Below are positions 7,341 to 12,956 of a stretch of 18,574 bases of DNA, in pieces; within the stretch, counting starts at the first letter, position 1, and every line of letters starts with the position of its first letter. The position numbers were made by a program, and so were the translations under genes. The notes below the pieces were generated by a model. The model saw nothing but the letters and a program-made list of their open reading frames with translations. It was not told where the DNA came from and did no database searches. The stretch lies in contig CABJEP010000020.1 in the NCBI GenBank assembly GCA_902364645.1, positions 1 through 18,574 on the forward strand, read 5' to 3'. This stretch comes from Coriobacteriaceae bacterium. GTDB taxonomy: Bacteria > Actinomycetota > Coriobacteriia > Coriobacteriales > Coriobacteriaceae.

Positions 7341-8540
7341 CTAGATAAGGTTCTTGCCAGAGACCTTATCGAAGAGGTGGGTCGCGTTCTTCTCGAACTT
7401 GAACCAGATGGGGTCGCCCGCCTTGAGCGCGCCCTTGGCCTCGAGGTCGACGACGGGAATGATCAGGACAAACTGGCCGTCGGGAGCAGTCACGTGGACA
7501 TGCTCGGTCGAGCCCATGAGCTCGGTCACCTCGACGGTGCCCTGGAGCGCACCCTCCTCGTCCTTGTCGGCAAGCAGAATCTGCTCGGGGCGCACGCCGG
7601 CCGTAATCTCCTTCACGTCGCCGCCGTCCCAGTTGAGGGCAAGCTGAGCGCAAGTCTCCGGGGCGAGCGCCACGTTCATATCCTCGGTCTTGACAGTAAA
7701 GCCGTTGCCCGAGCGCACCAGCTGGGCATCGAAGAAGTTCATCTGCGGCACGCCGATGAAGCCGGCGACGAAGATGTTCGCGGGATGGTTGAAGACCTCC
7801 TGCGGCGTGGCGATCTGCTGGACGACGCCGTCCTTCATGACCACGATGCGGTCGCCGAGGGTCATAGCCTCGGTCTGGTCGTGGGTAACGTAGATGAAGG
7901 TGCCCTTGATCTCGTGACGCAGCTTAATGAGCTCGGCGCGCATCTGGTTACGAAGCTTGGCATCCAGGTTGGACAGCGGCTCGTCCATCAGGAAGACCTT
8001 GGGGTCACGCACGATGGCGCGGCCGATGGCGACGCGCTGGCGCTGGCCGCCAGAGAGCGCCTTGGGCTTACGGTCGAGGTACTCGGTAATACCCAGGATC
8101 TCAGCAGCGGAGCGAACCTTACGGTCGATCTCGTCCTTGGGGACCTTCTTGAGCTCAAGCGTAAACGCCATGTTCTCGTACACCGTCATATTGGGGTACA
8201 GAGCGTAGCTCTGGAACACCATGGCGATGTCGCGGTCCTTGGGCGCCACGTCGTTGACGCGCTTGCCGTCGATGAGCACGTCGCCGGAGGTGATGTCCTC
8301 TAGGCCGGCGACCATGCGCATCGTCGTGGACTTACCGCAGCCAGAGGGGCCAACGAGGACGATGAACTCCTGGTCGTGAACGGTGAGGTTGAAGTCCTCT
8401 ACAGCGAGCACACCGTCCTCGGTAACCTTGAGGTTGTGCTTCTTCTCCTCGGTCTTCTTCTTTTTGCCAAAGAAGCCCTTCTTTTTTGACTCGTTGTTGG
8501 GATACACCTTCTGAACATGTTTGAGAACGATCTCGGCCAT
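7341..8540 (-). CDS. msmK: sugar ABC importer ATPase, MsmK/UgpC/MalK type
   Basis: This is the ATP-hydrolysing subunit of a CUT1 carbohydrate importer. In the 399-residue protein I see Walker A GPSGCGKST (64-72), Q-loop region VFQSYALYPNMTV (108-120), signature LSGGQ (162-166), Walker B VFLMDEP (182-188), switch His220, and a C-terminal TOBE/MalK-type regulatory domain from about residue 245. VNDVAPKDRDIAMVFQ is typical of MsmK-like ATPases shared between several importers. An unusual lysine-rich stretch of about 25 residues (about 15-42) is inserted before the segment leading to Walker A. The ATG at 8540 follows GAAAGG. It is the last gene of the operon, 68 bases after the second permease. 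Confidence 0.93.
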   Translation of the reverse strand: MAEIVLKHVQKVYPNNESKKKGFFGKKKKTEEKKHNLKVTEDGVLAVEDFNLTVHDQEFIVLVGPSGCGKSTTMRMVAGLEDITSGDVLIDGKRVNDVAPKDRDIAMVFQSYALYPNMTVYENMAFTLELKKVPKDEIDRKVRSAAEILGITEYLDRKPKALSGGQRQRVAIGRAIVRDPKVFLMDEPLSNLDAKLRNQMRAELIKLRHEIKGTFIYVTHDQTEAMTLGDRIVVMKDGVVQQIATPQEVFNHPANIFVAGFIGVPQMNFFDAQLVRSGNGFTVKTEDMNVALAPETCAQLALNWDGGDVKEITAGVRPEQILLADKDEEGALQGTVEVTELMGSTEHVHVTAPDGQFVLIIPVVDLEAKGALKAGDPIWFKFEKNATHLFDKVSGKNLI

Positions 8541-8608
8541 GTCTCTACCTTTCGATACGCGACGCCGCGCTGAGGGGCGCCGCCAAAACTTGCAAAACAG
8601 TTACGGCA

Positions 8609-9448
8609 TCAGCCCTTGACGGCACCTGCCACCACACCGTCGATGATGTACTTCTGGCAGAAGATGTACATGATGACGATGGGGACAACGACCATCATGA
8701 TGCAGGCCATCATGGGGCCGAGCTCGACGTGGCCATAGCCGCCGCGGAAGTACTGGATCAAAATAGGAATGGTCTTGTACTTGGTGGAGTCGAGCGTAAG
8801 GTAGGGCAGCAGGTAGTCGTTCCAGACCCACATGGTCTCGAGGATGCCGACCGAAAGATAGGTGGGCTTCATGATGGGAAGGACGATCTTAAAGAACACC
8901 TGGACCGGGTTGCAGCCGTCAATCATGGCCGCTTCCTCAATCTCGAGCGGGATGTTCTTGACGAAGCCGGCGAACATAAAGACCGCGAGGCCCGCGCCAA
9001 AACCGAGGTAGATGAAGCAGATGTTAAACGGCGTGTTAAAGCCGATGCGGTCCGCGAGGTTGGACAGCGTGAACATGAGCATCTGGAACGGTACGACCAT
9101 CGAGAAGACGAACAGGTAATAGAAGAAGTTCGAGATCTTGCTGTTGACGCGCACCACGTACCAAGCGCACATGGAGCAGCACACCAGAATCAGCACGACC
9201 GACGTGACCGTGATGATGAGCGAGTACATAAACGCCGAGGCAAAGCCCTGCTCGTTCAGAGCGTGCACGTAGTTTGCGAGGCCGTTGAACGTCTCGGGCG
9301 TGAGCAGATCGAACGCCGTGGTGGTGCTGATTGCGGTCGCTTTCTTAAAGGAATTGAGCGCAATCATGAACACGGGGTAGATCCATGCGAGCGACAGGAT
9401 CGTAAAGAAGATCGAGAGCGCGCGGTTGATAGCCTTATCGCGTTTCAT
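8609..9448 (-). CDS. sugar ABC importer permease 2, MalG/UgpE type
   Basis: This is an inner-membrane subunit of the CUT1 importer. The 279-residue protein has about six hydrophobic segments, starting with one at about residues 12-32. The EAA loop that contacts the ATPase is visible as EEAAMIDGCNPVQVFFKIVLP, a good match to the MalG family. Its ATG overlaps the stop codon of the preceding permease by one base (TAATG on the minus strand). A strong AAGGAGGTG site lies 8 bases upstream inside that gene, so the two permeases are translationally coupled and probably form a heterodimer. Confidence 0.92.
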   Translation of the reverse strand: MKRDKAINRALSIFFTILSLAWIYPVFMIALNSFKKATAISTTTAFDLLTPETFNGLANYVHALNEQGFASAFMYSLIITVTSVVLILVCCSMCAWYVVRVNSKISNFFYYLFVFSMVVPFQMLMFTLSNLADRIGFNTPFNICFIYLGFGAGLAVFMFAGFVKNIPLEIEEAAMIDGCNPVQVFFKIVLPIMKPTYLSVGILETMWVWNDYLLPYLTLDSTKYKTIPILIQYFRGGYGHVELGPMMACIMMVVVPIVIMYIFCQKYIIDGVVAGAVKG

Positions 9449-10302
9449 TACTGCTGCACCTCCTTGGACCTCGTGGCCTTAAGCTGGATCATAGAAATAG
9501 CGACAACCAGGATGCAGAAGATAACTGCCTTGGCCTGACCGATGCCCTGCCATGCGATGCCAGCACGCGAATAGAACGTGTTGTAGATGTTCAGGGCGAG
9601 CATCTCGGTGGAGTGCGCCGGGGCGCCACCGGTAAGGGCAAGGTTCTGGTCGAACAGCTTAAAGCCGTTGGTGATGGACAGGAACAGGCAGATGGTGATG
9701 GTCGGCATCAGGTTGGGGATCTTAACCTTCCAAAACGTCTGCCATGCCGTAGCGCCATCGACCTTGGCGGCCTCAATGTAGTCAGACGGGATGGACTGCA
9801 GACCGGCGATGTAGATGATCATCATGTAGCCGACCTGTTGCCACAGGGTCAGGATGATAAGGCCCCAGAAGCCAGCGGCGGAGTTGAGGGCGATAAGCTG
9901 GGCACCCACGTTGGAGAGCAGGCAGTTGATCAGAATCTGCCAAATGTAACCCAGTACAATGCCGCCAATCAGGTTAGGCATAAAGAAAATCGTACGGAAG
10001 ATGTTGGTGCCCTTGAGCGCCTTGCGAGTGAGCGCCTGCGCAATGGCCAGCGCGATCACGTTGATGAGCACCGTCGACAGGAAGGCAAACGCCACGGTAA
10101 AGAAGAACGACGTGGAGAACTGCGGGTCGGTCAGTGCGCGCACGTAGTTCTCGATACCGACAAAGTGCGCGTTATTGATGGTAATAAACTGGCAGAACGA
10201 GAGATAGAAACCCTGGATAAAGGGAATCACGAACCCGATCATAAACGCCAGGCACGTGGGCAGCATAAAGAGCGGCCACCAGCGTTTGAGTGCTTTGCCC
10301 AT
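9448..10302 (-). CDS. sugar ABC importer permease 1, MalF/UgpA type
   Basis: This is the partner inner-membrane subunit of the CUT1 importer. The 284-residue protein starts with a short basic segment and a hydrophobic helix (about 8-32). It carries the EAA loop as IEAAKVDGATAWQTFWKVKIP, followed by the NLMPTI segment usual in MalF/UgpA members. It lacks the large extra periplasmic domain of E. coli MalF. The ATG at 10302 is preceded by AAAGGA at about 8 bases. It lies 87 bases downstream of the binding-protein stop, with a GC-rich hairpin in between, and overlaps the next permease by one base. Confidence 0.92.
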   Translation of the reverse strand: MGKALKRWWPLFMLPTCLAFMIGFVIPFIQGFYLSFCQFITINNAHFVGIENYVRALTDPQFSTSFFFTVAFAFLSTVLINVIALAIAQALTRKALKGTNIFRTIFFMPNLIGGIVLGYIWQILINCLLSNVGAQLIALNSAAGFWGLIILTLWQQVGYMMIIYIAGLQSIPSDYIEAAKVDGATAWQTFWKVKIPNLMPTITICLFLSITNGFKLFDQNLALTGGAPAHSTEMLALNIYNTFYSRAGIAWQGIGQAKAVIFCILVVAISMIQLKATRSKEVQQ

Positions 10303-10322
10303 AGAAGGGTCCTTTCAATATG

Positions 10323-10358
10323 CAGGGGGCGGGCAAACCTACGTCTGCCCGCCCCCTG
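10323..10358 (-). promoter_or_regulatory. intercistronic GC-rich hairpin between binding protein and permease
   Basis: A perfect 13-bp stem (10323-10335 with 10346-10358) lies between the binding-protein stop and the permease ribosome site. There is no T-tract. Such hairpins, as in the malE-malF gap of enteric bacteria, protect the upstream mRNA and give an excess of binding protein over permease. That role is inferred here. Confidence 0.65.
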
Positions 10359-10389
10359 TCGCTAATCAGATAGCTTGGGCAGCAACTGC

Positions 10390-11706
10390 TTACTCGGAAG
10401 CAGCCTTCTCGGTCTTCCAGCCATCGACGAAGGCGTTCTTGACGCCGTCCCACTTGGTGTTGTCGGCAGCATAAGCGATGAGAGCCTGCTTGAGGTTCTT
10501 CTTCCACTCCTCAGAGGGGATGTAAACGAAGTCCCAAGCAACGGTCTTCTTGCCGTCCTTGGCCATAGCAACGGCCTGCTGCGAGAAGACGTTGGTGGTC
10601 TCCTTAGCGCTCTTGAACGGGGCGGTCAGACCCATCTTGTCAGCGATGATGCTGGTGGCGGTGTCAGAAGTGACGCACCAATACATGAAGTCCTCGGTGG
10701 CCTTCTGGGCATCCTCGGAAGCCTGGGAGCTGACGCACCAGTAGTTCTCGCCGCCGGAGCACAGGCCCTGGTTCTCCTCGCCGTCGACGCCGATGTAGAT
10801 CGGCAGCATGCCGAGCTGGTCGTCGGTCATACCGGCCTTGGTGAGGTCGGCGTAGGCCCAAGAGCCGTTCTGGTAGAAAACGGCCTTACCGGTTGCGAAC
10901 TCGTTGGTGGCGTCGTCACCGGTCTTGGAGGCAAGCTGCGAAGGATCGCAGGTGGAGTCGGTGATATACAGGTCGAAGATCTGCTTAAAGTTGTCGAGAT
11001 ACTCGCCCTTGATCTCGTCGTCCTCCTGGTTGTGCTCCTTCTCGAACTCGTAGTAGAGCGGGAGGTTGGCGAGGTGGGTGGTGTAGCGCCAGCTGGAGGA
11101 GTCATCCATGCCGGCGGAAGTGAAGGCACCGTCAACGCCGAGCTCGTCCTTGCGGGCCTGGATGTCATCGGCGCAAGCCTTCAGCTTGTCGAAGGAGTTG
11201 ATGTCCTCGGCCTTGTAGCCGGCCTTCTCGAGGAGCTCCTTGTTGTAGATGATGCCGTAGCTCTCCTGAACCCAGTCGATACCCAGATCCTTGCCGTCGG
11301 ACTGCAGCGCCAGAGAGTCGTCGATGAGCTCGCCGCGGAGCTTGGTGTCGGAAAGATCGGCGCAGTAGTCCTTCCAGTTCTTAAGGCCGGTGGGGCCGTT
11401 GACCTGGAACAGCGTCGGAGCGGAGCTCTTGGACATCTCGGACTTGAGCTTCTCCTCGTAGGTGTTGGAGGCGGCGGTCACGATCTTGACCTCGACGCCC
11501 TTCTCCTTCTTGTACGCCTTGGCGATCTCCTTCCACTCCTTGTCGACCTCGGGCTTGAACTGGAGGAAGTAGACCTCGGCAGCGTCACCAGAAGCAGAGG
11601 AGCCAGAGCCGGCAGAACCACCGCAGCCCACGAGGCCCAGACCAAGAACCGCAGCCGCGGAACCAGCAAAGCCCAGGAACTGCCTTCTGCTCATTTCGTT
11701 CTTCAT
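10390..11706 (-). CDS. sugar ABC importer substrate-binding lipoprotein
   Basis: This extracellular lipoprotein should capture the sugar for the two permeases downstream. The protein of about 438 residues begins with twin arginines (SRRQFLGF, Arg7-Arg8) and a lipobox LVGC with Cys28, then a Gly/Ser-rich tether. It looks like a Tat-exported lipoprotein. The remainder fits a family-1 (CUT1) solute-binding protein, with segments such as YGIIYNKELLEKAGY, GKAVFYQNGSWAY and a Trp-rich, acidic interior. I chose ATG 11706 because AAAGGGTGG precedes it; the frame extends to a GTG at 11724 that would consume that site. The locus points to alpha-glucosides or malto-oligosaccharides, but the ligand cannot be read from the sequence. 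Confidence 0.9.
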   Translation of the reverse strand: MKNEMSRRQFLGFAGSAAAVLGLGLVGCGGSAGSGSSASGDAAEVYFLQFKPEVDKEWKEIAKAYKKEKGVEVKIVTAASNTYEEKLKSEMSKSSAPTLFQVNGPTGLKNWKDYCADLSDTKLRGELIDDSLALQSDGKDLGIDWVQESYGIIYNKELLEKAGYKAEDINSFDKLKACADDIQARKDELGVDGAFTSAGMDDSSSWRYTTHLANLPLYYEFEKEHNQEDDEIKGEYLDNFKQIFDLYITDSTCDPSQLASKTGDDATNEFATGKAVFYQNGSWAYADLTKAGMTDDQLGMLPIYIGVDGEENQGLCSGGENYWCVSSQASEDAQKATEDFMYWCVTSDTATSIIADKMGLTAPFKSAKETTNVFSQQAVAMAKDGKKTVAWDFVYIPSEEWKKNLKQALIAYAADNTKWDGVKNAFVDGWKTEKAASE

Positions 11707-11729
11707 TACAATCCACCCTTTCACACCGT

Positions 11730-11748
11730 GGCGGCACCCTTTGCCGCC
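11730..11748 (-). promoter_or_regulatory. leader hairpin before the ABC operon
   Basis: A 7-bp stem (11730-11736 with 11742-11748) sits about 25 bases upstream of the binding-protein start codon, in the 5' leader. Its role is unknown; it may stabilise the leader. Confidence 0.35.
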
Positions 11749-11789
11749 GCCTTCGGAGATTGGCTCGGGGACTTTGCCCCTTTTGCTGA

Positions 11790-11901
11790 CTTGTACAATA
11801 CGCTATTTGGCTAGTTGTTTGAACAAGTATTACTAGAGCGGTAGAAAAACTTCGGTGAACGGTAATTTCGACTTGATACTTGACAAGTTTTGTATAAACA
11901 A
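11790..11901 (-). promoter_or_regulatory. ABC operon promoter region with TTGT-N4-ACAA operators
   Basis: Two exact matches to TTGT-N4-ACAA occur: TTGT-TTGA-ACAA (11815-11826) and TTGT-ATAA-ACAA (11890-11901). Related partial sites are TTGTACAA (11791-11798), which overlaps a minus-strand -10-like TATTGT (11795-11800), and ACTTGACAAGT (11878-11888). TreR/HutC-type GntR repressors are known to bind TTGTATATACAA-like palindromes, so the adjacent regulator is the likely binder. The exact transcription start is uncertain. Confidence 0.5.
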
Positions 11902-11922
11902 TTATTTGTTATCTAATGCAGA

Positions 11923-11971
11923 GAAAACGCCCGATCAAGCCGATGCATCGTCGGTTTGACCGGGCGTTTTC
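11923..11971. terminator. terminator of the GntR regulator gene, possibly bidirectional
   Basis: A stem of 21 positions (11923-11943 with 11951-11971, two imperfect pairs) has a 7-base loop. It starts 42 bases past the regulator's stop codon. Its base is AAAA/TTTT, so on the minus strand the stem ends in GCGTTTTCTC. The symmetric A/T base would also suit the other direction. Confidence 0.8.
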
Positions 11972-12012
11972 GCTTTGAGGGCATGAGTCTCGTCAGGCTG
12001 CGAGCTAGCCGG

Positions 12013-12732
12013 CTATCGCTTGGAATTGACGCGGTAATGGAAGATCTCGGGGTGTGTGCGGGCATGCGTGACCTCGAACAAGATGCCGTCCGAGGTGTAC
12101 GACTGGCTCTCCATAACGGCGACGCAGTTGTACTTGCCAAGGTCCAGATAGCTGCAGTCCTCATCGTTGGCGAGCTCGACACTCACCGTACGGCGGCTCG
12201 CCATCACTTTGATGCCGCGCTTGTGCTCCAGATAGCCGTAGATAGAATCCGCCGCGATCTCGGGGGTCAGGCCCTTGGCGATCGACGCCAAAAAGTAGCC
12301 GTGGTCCACTTGGCGCGCGCTGCCGTTGAGGCTTCGGACACGCACGACGCGAATCAGCTCCTCGCCCACCTTAAAGCCCAGGCGACGAGAGAGTTGCTCA
12401 GTGCAAATCAAATGTTCAAAAGACTTGACCTCGGTCGATGCGACGGCATTGTTGCGTTTTGCGAACTCGCCAAACGACTCAACCTCTTCGAGTGCGCCCA
12501 GCATATCGGTTTCGCCCTTAAGCCAAATAACGCGCACGCCCTTGCCGTGTATAGGCTGCACAAACATCTGGTCGGCCAGCATGCTCAAGGCGCGTCGAAC
12601 GGTATTGCGCGTGCAGCCAAACTCCGCGGTCAGCTCGGCTTCGGTTGGCAGCATCTCCTGAAACGCATAGGTCCCGTTGATGATGCGCGAACGGATCTCG
12701 CGGTAGATTCCTTCGTAAATCGCTTTTGGCAT
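12013..12732 (-). CDS. GntR/HutC-family transcriptional regulator, TreR-like
   Basis: This is probably a sugar- or sugar-phosphate-responsive repressor. The 239-residue protein has an N-terminal winged helix (about 1-72) with the GntR signature LPTEAELTAEFGCTRNTVRRAL and a wing ending HGKGVRVIW, which resembles TreR of Bacillus as I recall it. Residues about 90-235 form a UTRA ligand-binding domain. The ATG at 12732 follows AGAGGTGA. The gene lies between the ABC operon and the divergent PTS gene. Copies of a TTGT-TTAA-AC motif lie upstream of itself, the PTS gene and malQ, which suggests self-regulation and control of the whole locus. The effector is unknown; a PTS product such as maltose-6'-phosphate or trehalose-6-phosphate is plausible. 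Confidence 0.88.
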   Translation of the reverse strand: MPKAIYEGIYREIRSRIINGTYAFQEMLPTEAELTAEFGCTRNTVRRALSMLADQMFVQPIHGKGVRVIWLKGETDMLGALEEVESFGEFAKRNNAVASTEVKSFEHLICTEQLSRRLGFKVGEELIRVVRVRSLNGSARQVDHGYFLASIAKGLTPEIAADSIYGYLEHKRGIKVMASRRTVSVELANDEDCSYLDLGKYNCVAVMESQSYTSDGILFEVTHARTHPEIFHYRVNSKR

Positions 12733-12784
12733 GATTTCACCTCTAATGAATATGTATGGCTAGGCACGATAGCATTTCTTAAAG

Positions 12785-12833
12785 TTGTTTAAACCGATTA
12801 TCGGTAAAGCACGGATTATTTACCGTCGACGGT
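12785..12833. promoter_or_regulatory. operator cluster in the regulator/PTS divergent region
   Basis: TTGT-TTAA-ACCG (12785-12796) is a half-conserved copy of the locus operator. It overlaps a perfect palindrome ACCGAT-T-ATCGGT (12793-12805). A second perfect 12-bp palindrome, ACCGTCGACGGT, lies at 12822-12833. On the minus strand the first site would cover the -35 region of the regulator gene. The two ACCG palindromes may bind a second, unidentified regulator. Confidence 0.5.
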
Positions 12834-12893
12834 TCCCCCGAAACCCAAATCGGACCGAATCAAAACCGTCAATGCGGCAAGCAGCCAGTCCTC

Positions 12894-12918
12894 TACAATG
12901 AGTTCATTGTTTAAACGT
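12894..12918 (+). promoter_or_regulatory. PTS gene -10 and operator
   Basis: TACAAT (12894-12899) is a candidate -10, and TTGT-TTAA-ACGT (12907-12918) lies just downstream, around the expected transcript start. A clear -35 is not visible. A repressor at this site would block initiation. The arrangement resembles the malQ promoter, which also combines TACAAT with a GTTTAAAC core. Confidence 0.45.
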
Positions 12919-12956
12919 TCTTGCTCGCACAGCATGTTGCATCCGAAAGGCATATT

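Noticed and set aside
12921..12956. TTG start adding 12 residues to the PTS fusion
   Set aside because: It lies close to the operator, lacks a ribosome site and precedes the family N-terminus. ATG 12957 has GAAAGG at proper spacing.
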